A DNA stretch of 64,000 nt from positions 1,736,001 to 1,800,000 of the forward strand of contig NC_092672.1 in assembly GCF_964355755.1 (NCBI RefSeq). Reading direction: 5' to 3'. Position 1 is the first letter of the stretch. Each line of letters starts with the position of its first letter. The notes beneath the pieces were generated by a model that made no database searches, had not been told where the DNA came from, and was given only the letters and a program-made list of their open reading frames with translations. The translations under genes and the position numbers were made by a program. Below are positions 10,708 through 20,742 of the stretch, piece by piece. This stretch comes from Antedon mediterranea. Its lineage: Eukaryota; Echinodermata; Crinoidea; Comatulida; Antedonidae.

Positions 10708-12571
10708 TCATTTGTTTATTTCACTTGTTGGCTGATTCAAGTAGTATACCATTTGTGATCCCACAATGCTCTCTGTCAACTGCAAGATTGCTGTACTTGC
10801 CGTCTCCTTGTCTGAAGCCAAACTTGCCGACACTTTATCCTCAACGTCTTTAATGGTAAGATTATTACCGCATTCTCTTCTATGAGAATGAAGATGATAC
10901 CGGAACGAGAACCCTTTATTGCAAACACCGCATTTATAAACTTTCCCGCGCTCATGCGCTTTAACATGTTGTTTTAAGGTGAATCTATCGGTGAAAGCGT
11001 GTCCGCAAAGATCACATAGGAACGGCTTAGCTCCTGTATGTACGCGTTGATGTCGATTCATAGCGCTGCGTACGGTAAACGCACGGTCACATATCTTACA
11101 CTTGAAAGGTTTCTCACCGGTATGTCGGCGTTCGTGCCGGCGCAGGTCAGTACTGTCTTTAAAAGTGGATTTACACAGTATACACTTGTACGGTCTGTCG
11201 TCGGTGTGTACTCGCTCATGTCTGCGAATTGCGGACACGGTTGCAAATGTTTTCTCGCAAAAGGCACACTTATGTAATTTCTCTCCCGTGTGAAATTTTC
11301 GTTCGTGTCGGTGCTGTCCACCAACCGTTGTAAATCGTTTATCACAATATTCACATTTACAAGGATGTTCTTCTGTGTGGTATTTCTCATGTATGTCTTT
11401 TTGGTGATCAGTGTGAAATTTCTTGGCACAGAATGAACACTGGACGTTAGGTATGGATGATGTCATGTCATGATTCTTTTTGGTTTTAGAATTTTGTTTC
11501 TTGCTTTTCATTTCTAATTTATTGTCGGAAAAAGAGGGTAAATCCACAATAATTTGCTCCTGCTGTTCAGTATCTTTCATCTCAATAACTTGGAAAACCT
11601 GAAAAACTGTTTCTTTATTTCCATTCTTATTTTCAGTCGATTGTTTCTGTTTCTCTTTAAAACTACTTTCTGGTATTTCATCTTGTAAACCCTCTAAGAT
11701 GCTCTGTACTTCACTTGCCAACTCTTTTTTTGAATTACTTTCACTCACAGTCCCTCTGTGTTCCATAATGATTTCTGTAGAATGTTCAGATTCCATATTT
11801 GTCTTTGCCTTGTAAACTTTGTCTTCTCTTTTTAATATTGTGTCATTTTTGTCTTCAACCTTATCACTGTCACTGTGAAATAATTTCTGAACTGGCATTA
11901 TCTCAATACAAGATTCCATTTCATTAGCCTGTTTCAAGTTGTTTGTGGATTCCATCACCAGACAGCTCTGCGGCCCTTCGCAGTTATCTATATCGCCCTC
12001 TGGTTTCTGTATAACTAGATTTTCATTTTTTATACAAATTTCTATTACTGATTCTTCAACAACTTGCATTAAACCAGCAGGCTCTTGGATTAGATGGGCG
12101 GATTGGTCTTTTAAAGTTACAGACTCGTCTTCATCTTGTAAGGTTGTCATTTTATCAGTGTCTGAAAAGATAAATAAAACAAAATGAATACTCTCATAGT
12201 CTACTGTAGTAGTAGGCCTAGTAGTAGTTAGCACTAATAAATTATAGGCCTATAGCCCTAGTATTAGTGTAGAGAGATTTAGAGAGATCACAAACAAATA
12301 ATGAATTAACTAAATTAAATAGTAATAAAATTATTAATTTTAAAGTACCAAAAACTTGGCCATTGGTTGGCTTATCTGGTAGAGAGTATAATATAATATA
12401 CCTACTGTAGGCCTAGGATCCTACTATTCTAGTTAGTTACTACGTCTAGGCCTAGCTAGACTATAATATAAGTACCTGTAATACTATCTTATTACGCCTC
12501 TAGCTAGCCCTTTCATTCGCTATCGTTATACTTGATTTAAATGAATGAATGAATCAATTCTTACCGTCCAT
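10708..12571 (-). CDS. C2H2 zinc-finger protein, seven fingers
   Basis: This is a probable nuclear DNA-binding protein of 486 residues. Exon 1 contributes only seven coding bases (12565-12571: ATG GAC G, then a GT donor); exon 2 (10708-12161) follows an acceptor ending TTTTCAG and supplies the rest. Reading through the intron would add a spurious N-terminus. The N-terminal half is acidic, Glu/Lys/Ser-rich and probably disordered. About residues 240-433 hold seven consecutive fingers: six standard ones (for example CAFCEKTFATVSAIRRHERVH and CKICDRAFTVRSAMNRHQRVH) joined by TGEKPF-, DDRPY- and TGAKPF-type linkers, and a last one ending HSHRREC, which replaces the final His with Cys. Targets and orthology are not recognised. 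Confidence 0.9.
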
Positions 12572-12764
12572 TATTTTATAGATTATTTCATTTGAAAACA
12601 GTCAATATAATAGGGATAAAATTAGCAAGACCATGGAACGGAGGAGGGAAGGACCAGGCAAGATAAAAGTTGTAAGCAGCAGTTTGCGAAATGAATAATC
12701 ATGAAGCACCCCCTCTGTCGGTTAAGCACGCCCACAAACTCTACCAACCGGTCAAACTTTTACA

Positions 12765-13395
12765 GTAGGGCCTATTATTTTGTAACTTCTTTATACTTTA
12801 ATATCCTACCCTATTATTTTGTAACTTCTTTATACTTTAATATCATACCCTATTATTTTGTAACTTCTTTATACTTTAATATCATACCCTATTATTTTGT
12901 AACTTCTTTATACTTTAATATCTTACCCTATTATTTTGTAACTTCTTTATACTTTAATATCTTACCCTATTATTTTGTAACTTCTTTATACTTTAATATC
13001 TTACCCTATTATTTTGTAACTTCTTTATACTTTAATATCATACCCTATTATTTTGTAACTTCTTTATACTTTAATATCATACCCTATTATTTTGTAACTT
13101 CTTTATACTTTAATATCATACCCTATTATTTTGTAACTTCTTTATAGTTTAATATCATACCCTATTATTTTGTAACTTCTTTATTCTTTAATATCCTACC
13201 CTATTATTTTGTAACTTCTTTATACTTTAATATCCTACCCTTTTATTTTGTAACTTCTTTATACTTTAATATCCTACCCTATTATTTTGTAACTTCTTTA
13301 TACTTTAATATCATACCCTATTATTTTGTAACTTCTTTATACTTTAATATCATACCCTATTATTTTGTAACTTCTTTATACTTTAATATCATACC
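12765..13395. repeat. 39-bp tandem array
   Basis: About 16 copies of a 39-bp unit containing TTTTGTAACTTCTTTATAC differ by few substitutions (ATCATACCC, ATCCTACCC, ATCTTACCC). The unit is 13 codons long, which leaves one plus-strand frame open; this is not a gene. The array begins about 195 bp upstream of the zinc-finger gene's start codon. Confidence 0.95.
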
Positions 13396-14037
13396 TAACC
13401 CATCAAATATTCGTATACAGAAAATACAAATAAATAAAAAATATATAAATCTACAGGCGCGGCATAGAAGAAATTCTAAACCGATATACTGGTAATTCAA
13501 GTCTCACAAAGACGCTACTACAGTATCTCCTTATTTTTTTGTTTGGTACGTATACGTGTCGGTTAGCGAGAAATGAATTCAATAAAACGTATGAAGGTAA
13601 ATTAATGTAAAAACCCGCCCCCGAGAGTATGACTAAAGTCGGAAGTAAGGGGATATTGTTCCCGGACCTTTTCGGAAGTGGGTACATGTGATGATCAACT
13701 TAATTTTCATTTACACTTTACAAAACCTGTCTACCACGTCAAGCACACATTGCTAGTTTATGGAATTCCACCGATGATTTATCTTTGCTGAATTCCTCAC
13801 ACATGAAGTCATCGTCCTTCTTGAGAGAATACGTCAAAACATTCAGCCTTAACAACGGTCTCCAGACGCTACTTGGTAGAAGTCAGCGTCAATTTATCTT
13901 CAAAGGAATTCCAATGTTCTCTTTTAGTAGGCCACCAGGAATTTAACCTAGTAGGTCACGTAGGTCACTTCAGATAATATAGAAAGGAAATTTGAATTGT
14001 CGACTGTTGAGTGTTCCCGAGAAAATGTCTATATCAC
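13396..14037. other. Intergenic, no feature recognised
   Basis: This is mixed-composition DNA between the 39-bp array and the hAT-like element. Short open frames on the minus strand near 13451-13687 have no family resemblance. Confidence 0.5.
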
Positions 14038-15876
14038 CAGGCCCGTAGCCAGGGGGGGTTTTTATGGTTCGGGCGAACCCCGGCCCCCTTTACAGCGAAC
14101 CCCCCTTAACCGACTGCGAACCCCCATCCCCGACATGCCCAATACCTCACCCTCATCTCCGAAAATCGTCCAAATACGTGCCCCACAGTACAAAAAGTTG
14201 TTCGTAAATTTAAAAATTCGTAAACTCGTTCGGAATAACTCATACAGTACCTTCTTCCCTGTATGAGCGTACTTCGAGCGATATAGTCTGTAAATTTCTA
14301 AGAGTTGCAAATGAATTGCCGATTTTAACCTGAAAAATAAATGTTTGGTCCCTGCATTCAACATGATATTGACGCGTCTCACAGCGAGCTGGGGGACGAA
14401 CGATTCGTACAAAGGAAAGGACACCGCCAGACAACTGCGTACCAATTGTTTAGATCACTGGCAGTCAGGCAGCATGCATAAAGTATATAGCCTTCCGACA
14501 TACATCAGTATTTATGTGTGGCTATGAAGTATAATGTATCATAGAGGATTATAGTGAATATTAATATTTTACACTATAATATCTATGGTATCATGTACTG
14601 TAGTTCACATTATGGCATCCGATTATTTTTTTCTAGACCACCAGCCGATACGTACTCAAATGTATCAATATCACCTATTTACATTGGCATATTTAATTTC
14701 CTCAACAAATTGCTGTAAATAAATATTATAGATAGCTATAATAAGAATTGCATTTTCCTTCACCCAGTGTGCTTTTTTCGGGGCTTCTCCTAGACGTACG
14801 TTCGCATTGAACTTGAACGCAAAACAAAATATCGAGTAAAATGATCTAACAATCGGCGGTTCCGCACAGAGCACGCGCATCTAACATACGGCAACAAATG
14901 TTATCGTTTAAATAGTCCACGAGTCAAAGTACGATCGTTTTGCTCATCATTGGTAGCATGCTGCATGAAAGTGTCTTTTCCGGCCATCTAGGGGTGTCAT
15001 TTAACAAAATTTGCTTCGCCGATACGTACTCAAATGTATCAATATCACCTATTTACATTGGCATATTTAATTTCCTCAACAAATTGCTGTAAATAAATAT
15101 TATAGATAGAGCTATAATAAGAATTGCATTTGCCTTCACCCAGTGTGCTTTTTTCGGGGCTTCTCCTAGACGTACGTTCGCATTGAACTTGAACGCAAAA
15201 AAAAATATCGAGTAAAATGATCTAACAATCGGCGGTTCCGCACAGAGCACGCGCATCTAACATACGGCAACAAATGTTATCGTTTAAATAGTCCACGGAT
15301 CCAAGTACGATCGTTTTGCTCATTGGTAGAATGCTGCATGAGAGTGTCTTTTCCGGCCATCAAGGGGTGTAATTTAACAAAATTTGCTTCGCCGATACGT
15401 ACTCAAATGTATCGATATCACCTATTTACATTGGCATATTTAATTTCCTCAACAAATTGCTGTAAATAAATATTATAGATAGAGCTATAATAAGAATAGC
15501 ATTTTCCTTCACCCAGTGTGCTTTTTTCGGGGCTTCTCCTAGACGTACGTTCGCATTGAACTTGAACGCAAAACAAAATATCGAGTAAATGATCTAACAA
15601 TCGGCGGTTCCGCACAGAGCACGCGCATCTAACATACGGCAACAAATGTTATCATTTAAATAGTCCACGGGTCCAAGTACGATCGTTTTGCTCATTGGTA
15701 GCATGCTGCATGAGAGTGTCTTTTCCGGCCATCTAGGGGTGTGATTTAACAAAATTTGCTTCGCCTCAGGCCCCACCCCAGGGGGGGGGGGGGTAGGTAT
15801 GGGGGTGGGGTGACCCAAATACTTAGTGTGCGAACCCCCCCCCCCCCCCCCTTGACAGATCCTGGCTACGGCCCTG
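14038..15876. mobile_element. Non-autonomous hAT-like DNA transposon with 5-bp target duplication
   Basis: The left end CAGGCCCGTAGCCAGG and the reverse complement of the right end CAGGGCCGTAGCCAGG match at 15 of 16 positions. ATCAC lies directly outside both ends (14033-14037 and 15877-15881). CAGGG-type ends with a 5-bp duplication fit the 5-bp branch of hAT elements, although the short duplication could be chance. The subterminal regions carry long G and C runs. The interior has no transposase and is mostly the three-copy 373-bp array. Confidence 0.7.
14644..15762. repeat. Three tandem copies of a ~373-bp unit inside the hAT-like element
   Basis: Units at 14644-15017, 15018-15390 and 15391-15762 start with GCCGATACGTACTCAAATGT and are highly similar. 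Each leaves a short minus-strand open frame (about 70 residues starting MRVLCAEPPIVRSF); differences between copies break it, and nothing suggests it is translated. Confidence 0.9.
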
Positions 15877-16881
15877 ATCACCAACATCAGGAGTTGAACG
15901 CAACGCAAGAATGTACGCGCAAAGCAGGTGTATTACTCATCGTTACGGATACGGTACGTCTCCTGCGTCCTACTTGCGTTGTGTAGTTGTTGGAATTGAA
16001 CAAGATTGGAATCTTGGTTCAACACAATATATAAGAGGAGGAACTGCCGCTTGCCATTAGTCAGCTTGCGCTAAGTCTACGTCATTGCGTCACGTTCCCG
16101 TCCTAGTACTGTACGTGTCAACCAATCTTTACAAGGCAATCGCATAACGCGCGCGCTCATGAAATTATACTATTTTTTATATCTATATTATTTTTGACCA
16201 GGAAAGAGTATAATTTCACTCTTCTGCGTTTTTGACAGCCTGTACTCTACTAAGCGCTATCCCATAATCCAGTCTGGATTCGCTCGCCCCTTTTATTGAT
16301 TGGTGTTCTGGCAGTCACGGCGGCAGTACGTTTTACACACTCCTCTGAACAACAGGCGTGGCAGTAAAGTAAACAAATATAAATTCCATCAAACGCTCTG
16401 GTTTTATTTGTAAACGAAATATACCGCCTCAAGCGGCAACTTTTATGTAGAAAAATTGTAAGAAAATAAAACATTTTTTTCTGAAAGTATCAGACTTTAG
16501 AAAGTATATGAAAATGTACATTGCATGGCAGTTAAACAAATATATACATGAACTTTTTAAAAATACTGTAAGGATGAAAACAAAATATGTATCAATACAG
16601 ATCGGTCCCACTACGAATAGCGCGTTGCCGGGGACGCAGACGCGCGCGCCATACTGACTTATTGATAAAAATATCACTGTGTCAATAATAGTAATATAAT
16701 AGTTAGAATCAAGGCATCAATATGATAGAACACCACTGAGAATTTGTACTTTTAAAAGTGTACTTAAAATCAAGATACCAGTTTTCATTATACAAAAATA
16801 AAAAATAACTTTTTAGTCCTAGTACTACTACTATAGACGTTTGCTAGCATCAAGGTGATTCAATTATGAAAATCTGCTGGA
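15877..16881. other. Intergenic region with CpG-rich patches
   Basis: The region holds CpG clusters (near 16140-16165 and 16615-16655) and CCAAT-like words (near 16292-16302), so promoter activity is possible. I see no convincing gene. Confidence 0.4.
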
Positions 16882-19800
16882 CTAAAAATATGATTCTTTA
16901 CGGGTACAGGTATCTTCGTCAGAAACGTGTTTGCGTTCATGTTTATTCCGGTCACTACTCAAAGCAAACATCAAGCCACAGAAAAAACACTCGTGAGTTT
17001 TGTCCATTTTATGGGCTAGTTCATGTCGTTTCAAATTGTCCAGGTTATTGAACTCTCTGCCACAGTGCGCGCAACTGTTGTGCGTACCGCGTGTTTCTCC
17101 TTCATCGATATCCTTCCCACTATTGATGTCTACAGGCGTACCAAATTTCTCCTTTCCAGATTTAGCATAGCAAGCATCGACTACGTCATGTACTAAATTA
17201 GAAAAGGATTGTTCTTGCTTGTGATCAAATAATTTCGGTGCATTATGAATAGGTATGTGAGCTCCTAATTTTGCTAAACTGACGAATTTCATGCTGCACT
17301 TTTCACACGAAAATAATCGGACACTTGTTATCTTTGTGCGTGCAAGAGTCGTTGTCGAGGTTTTGCGTTGAATATTGTTAGCAAGTGGCGTTGTGTGGCT
17401 GGAATTCTTATCAACAGTTTTATGTTCATTATTGTTAGCAAGTGGCGTTACAAGATCGCTGGAATTCTTATCAACTTTTTGGTGTTCATTATTGTTAGCA
17501 TGTGGCGTTGCGAGATCGCTGGGATTCTTATCAACTTTGTTGTGCTCATTATTGTTAGCATGTGGTGTTACAAGATCGCTGGAATTCTTATCAACTTTTT
17601 GGTGTTCATTATTGTTAGCAAGTGGCGTTGCGAGATCGCTGGGATTCTTATCAACTTTGTTGTGTTCATTATTGTTAGCAAGTGGCGTTGCGAGATCGCT
17701 GGGATTCTTATCAATTTTGTTGTGTTCATTATTGTTAGCATGTGGTGTTACAAGATCGCTGGAATTCTTATCAACAGTTTTGTGTCCATTATTTTCAGGA
17801 GACTCGATAGCAGTAGCACTCGTGGTTGTATGCTGTTCTTTTGAAGTGGTCTCATTAGCGTTAATACCTCCGCATAACAACCGTGTATCGCGTACCTTCG
17901 TCGTATTGGAAATGCGACAACCGCTAGTTTTAGATGTGGCGTTGTTGTTTTTGGTATCTACAGTCGAAATCACATTGTGATGATTGGAAATAGGAGCGTT
18001 ATGTAACAGAACATTGCATTCTTTAATAGCAGGCACTAGATGTATGTGTGGTTTAATTTGGTGCACAAGCGTCAGACTGGCTGCTGTCACAGATGGAGAA
18101 CTTTGTTTTTTTGAGGTAGTTTCTATTGGAGTGTTCAACGTGGGACTGGCTGTCGGAGATGAGGAACTTTGTTTCTTTGAGATAGTTTCTAGGCCTACTG
18201 GAGTGTTCGGCGTGGGATTGGCTGTTGTAGATAAGGAACTTTGTTTATTTGAGATAGTTTCTAGGCCTACTGGAGTGTTCGGCGTGGGATTGGCTGTTGT
18301 AGATAAGGAACTTTGTTTCTTTGAGATAGTTTCTACAGGCGTGTTCGGCGTGGGATTGGCTGTCGTAGATGAGGAACTTTGTTTATTTGAGATAGTTTCT
18401 AGGCCTACTGGAGTGTTCGGCGTGGGATTGGCTGTTGTAGATAAGGAACTTTGTTTCTTTGAGATAGTTTCTACAGGCGTGTTCGGCGTGGGATTGGCTG
18501 TCGTAGATGAGGCACTTGGTTTATTTGAGATAGTTTCTAGGCCTACTGGAGTGTTCGGCGTGGGATTGGCTGTCCTAGATGAGGAACTTTGATTCTTTGA
18601 GGTAGTTTCTACTGGAGTGTTTGACCAGGGAGTTGTAACTCCCTGGTGAGACGTGGGACTGGCTGTTGGAGATGAGGAACTTTGTTTCTTTGAGATAATT
18701 TCTACTGGAGTGTTCGGCGCGGGACTGGCTGTCCTAGATGAGGCACTTTGTTTATTTGAGATAGTTTCTAGGCCTACTGGAGTGTTCGGCGTGGGATTGG
18801 CTGTCCTAGATGAGGAACTTTGATTCTTTGAGGTAGTTTCTACTGGAGTGTTTGACCAGGGAGTTGTAACTCCCTGGTGAGACGTGGGACTGGCTGTTGG
18901 AGATGAGGAACTTTGTTTCTTTGAGATAATTTCTACTGGAGTGTTCGGCGCGGGACTGGCTGTCCTAGATGAGGCACTTTGTTTATTTGAGATAGTTGCT
19001 AGGCCTACTGGAGTGTTCGGCGTGGGATTGGCTGTCCTAGATGAGGAACTTTGATTCTTTGAGGTAGTTTCTACTGGAGTGTTCGGCGCGGGACTGGCTG
19101 TCCTAGATGAGGCACTTTGTTTCTTTGAGATAATTTCTACTGGAGTGTTCGGCGCGGGACTGGCTGTCCTAGATGAGGCACTTTGTTTCTTTGAGATAGT
19201 TTCTACTGGAATGTTTGACGTGGGACTGGCTGTCCTAGATGAGGCACTTTGTTTCTTTGAGATAGTTTCTACTGGAATGTTTGACGTGGGACTGGCTGTT
19301 GGAGATGAGGAACTTTGTTTCTTTGAGATAGTTTCTAGGCCTACGAGAGTGTTCGGCGTTGGATTGGCTGTCGGAGATGAAATTCGTTGCTTCTTGGGGC
19401 TAGTCTCCACTGGGTTACCTTTACGTTTTTTGTGCTGTGGATCAATAAGAACCGTAAGCCGTTTATCCTTTAATATCTGTGCAAGAGAAGACGAAACGGT
19501 CTTTGGTTTGGAGCAGCTTACCACTTTATCAATTTTGGTTCCAGCAATTCTATCAATTTTCAATTTCTTAACGATCCCTGACAACGTGATCTGTGCAGCT
19601 GTCAATTCCTTGGGTTGTTTTTTCTTTGAAGTTACTTCTTTATGGACCGAGTTCAATGTAATAGAAGGTGCCAAAGACGTCAGTTTTCCATTAGCGTCTA
19701 TAAGAGCCATATCAATATTTTCAGAAAATGATATTCGTCTTTTATTGCGTCCTAAGCAAAGATTTCTTTTGAAGATCGGACGCGGACTTTTCAAAATGGA

Positions 19801-20742
19801 CTTCAACGGTGACTTTGTCTGGTCAATTTTGTATTGGGATGATATCCTTTTCTTTAGAGGTAAATGGTCCGGCTTCGGCGCCGAAGGTTCTGAAGTGTCA
19901 TTAATAGACGGTCGTTTTTTAGGAATGCTTTTATTACGATGTCTTGCTACCGTATCCGTATTGTCTTTCGTCATATGTTTGCTTATATGTGGGCTAATCT
20001 CCTCAATGCTGCTACTATTTGTATTGTATCCATCCATACTAGACGTCTGTACCTTTGTAGTCGTTGATCGATTTTCTTCAGTTCCGTTAGATGGTTCTTT
20101 TGTGGTGTGCATTTGTGTATCTTTTTTTATACCACAACTTGTTTTGAAATTGTCTAAATATCGTTCGAATTCATTAAAGAAAGACCTATCGGATATGCAA
20201 TCTACATCATCACTATCGGACGATATGAAAATAGGATCGTCATTAACACAGATATCTGGCGGTTTATCGCAATTCTGAGGTGACCCCGTGACATTGTTTA
20301 AACTTCGGATGATACACGGTTTACTTTGTAATTCTTTAGAATGTTCAGCATTATTTACAAACTTGTTATAGTACGATTTTAACGTACTTCGTGACTTCTT
20401 CTTATACTTCTTGGCAATAATCGTGCGTTCAACGTTCTTGGGCATAACAGATTCTTGGCGTGTTGATTTCTTAATAGGACTACTTCCGATATCAGATGCT
20501 ATAACAGATTCCTGTCGTTTTGATTTCTTCCTGTGACTACTTCCGAAATCGGATGCTAAAGATTCCTGGTGGTGTGTGGACGTTTTGTTTGGACTACTTC
20601 CGAAATCCGATGCTAAAGATTCCTGGTGGTGTGGCGATTTCTTTTTTGGACTACTTCCGAAATCGGATGCCGACTGTGTCACGTACCACTGCAGATATCT
20701 TGACTTCTTAACCATATTCTTTATTTTTCTTCTGTCCACCAT
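16882..20742 (-). CDS. Repeat-rich protein with three C-terminal C2H2 zinc fingers
   Basis: I do not recognise this protein. The chosen ATG gives 1286 residues starting MVDRRKIKNMVKKSRYLQ. An upstream in-frame extension is open to 20964 but reads like intron or UTR, and an acceptor-like CCTTGCATTTAG sits 14 bp before the ATG, so a 5' UTR intron is likely. Order: an N-terminal ~20-residue repeat (SDFGSSPKKKS..HHQESLA, five copies); a Lys/Ser-rich disordered region; about 18 copies of a 22-24-residue Ser/Thr/Pro repeat (PVETISKKQSSSSPTASPTP); seven copies of a 20-residue repeat (NNEHNKVDKNPSDLATPLAN); then C2H2 fingers near residues 1146-1166, 1224-1244 and 1252-1272. A nuclear or chromatin role is inferred from fingers plus basic low-complexity sequence. 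Confidence 0.8.
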   Translation of the reverse strand: MVDRRKIKNMVKKSRYLQWYVTQSASDFGSSPKKKSPHHQESLASDFGSSPNKTSTHHQESLASDFGSSHRKKSKRQESVIASDIGSSPIKKSTRQESVMPKNVERTIIAKKYKKKSRSTLKSYYNKFVNNAEHSKELQSKPCIIRSLNNVTGSPQNCDKPPDICVNDDPIFISSDSDDVDCISDRSFFNEFERYLDNFKTSCGIKKDTQMHTTKEPSNGTEENRSTTTKVQTSSMDGYNTNSSSIEEISPHISKHMTKDNTDTVARHRNKSIPKKRPSINDTSEPSAPKPDHLPLKKRISSQYKIDQTKSPLKSILKSPRPIFKRNLCLGRNKRRISFSENIDMALIDANGKLTSLAPSITLNSVHKEVTSKKKQPKELTAAQITLSGIVKKLKIDRIAGTKIDKVVSCSKPKTVSSSLAQILKDKRLTVLIDPQHKKRKGNPVETSPKKQRISSPTANPTPNTLVGLETISKKQSSSSPTASPTSNIPVETISKKQSASSRTASPTSNIPVETISKKQSASSRTASPAPNTPVEIISKKQSASSRTASPAPNTPVETTSKNQSSSSRTANPTPNTPVGLATISNKQSASSRTASPAPNTPVEIISKKQSSSSPTASPTSHQGVTTPWSNTPVETTSKNQSSSSRTANPTPNTPVGLETISNKQSASSRTASPAPNTPVEIISKKQSSSSPTASPTSHQGVTTPWSNTPVETTSKNQSSSSRTANPTPNTPVGLETISNKPSASSTTANPTPNTPVETISKKQSSLSTTANPTPNTPVGLETISNKQSSSSTTANPTPNTPVETISKKQSSLSTTANPTPNTPVGLETISNKQSSLSTTANPTPNTPVGLETISKKQSSSSPTASPTLNTPIETTSKKQSSPSVTAASLTLVHQIKPHIHLVPAIKECNVLLHNAPISNHHNVISTVDTKNNNATSKTSGCRISNTTKVRDTRLLCGGINANETTSKEQHTTTSATAIESPENNGHKTVDKNSSDLVTPHANNNEHNKIDKNPSDLATPLANNNEHNKVDKNPSDLATPLANNNEHQKVDKNSSDLVTPHANNNEHNKVDKNPSDLATPHANNNEHQKVDKNSSDLVTPLANNNEHKTVDKNSSHTTPLANNIQRKTSTTTLARTKITSVRLFSCEKCSMKFVSLAKLGAHIPIHNAPKLFDHKQEQSFSNLVHDVVDACYAKSGKEKFGTPVDINSGKDIDEGETRGTHNSCAHCGREFNNLDNLKRHELAHKMDKTHECFFCGLMFALSSDRNKHERKHVSDEDTCTRKESYF
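17365..17795 (-). repeat. 60-bp coding tandem repeat (20-residue units)
   Basis: There are seven units encoding variants of VDKNPSDLATPLANNNEHNK. Substitutions keep the frame, and no stop occurs. The last unit before the fingers is one residue shorter. Confidence 0.9.
18085..19400 (-). repeat. 66/72-bp coding tandem repeat (22/24-residue units)
   Basis: About 18 units encode PVETISKKQSSSSPTASPTP-like sequence; roughly half carry an extra Gly-Leu (PVGLETIS). A 231-bp higher-order block (three units plus a 27-nt insertion) is duplicated. All length changes are multiples of three. Confidence 0.9.
20465..20690 (-). repeat. Coding repeat near the N-terminus (SDFGSSPKKK units)
   Basis: Five imperfect units of about 18-20 codons encode ASDFGSSPKKKSPHHQESL variants, a Ser/Lys-rich repeat near residues 20-100. 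Confidence 0.8.

Noticed and set aside
12162-12234. Upstream ATG for the seven-finger gene (MLTTTRPTTTVD...)
   Set aside because: This segment is intron: it ends in TTTTCAG at the acceptor, and a 7-base first exon at 12565-12571 restores a good start.
12701-13147. Open frame of repeated YYFVTSLYFNII units
   Set aside because: The 39-bp array is a multiple of three and so stays open by chance. There is no start context, conserved edge or neighbouring exon.
14671-15645. Three repeated minus-strand frames starting MRVLCAEPPIV as a gene family
   Set aside because: They are copies of the 373-bp repeat inside a transposon, differ by frame-breaking changes and have no known motif.
17368-20278. Four long plus-strand open frames opposite the repeat-rich zinc-finger gene
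   Set aside because: They are antisense shadows of in-frame coding repeats. The minus strand carries the zinc-finger motifs and the consistent frame.
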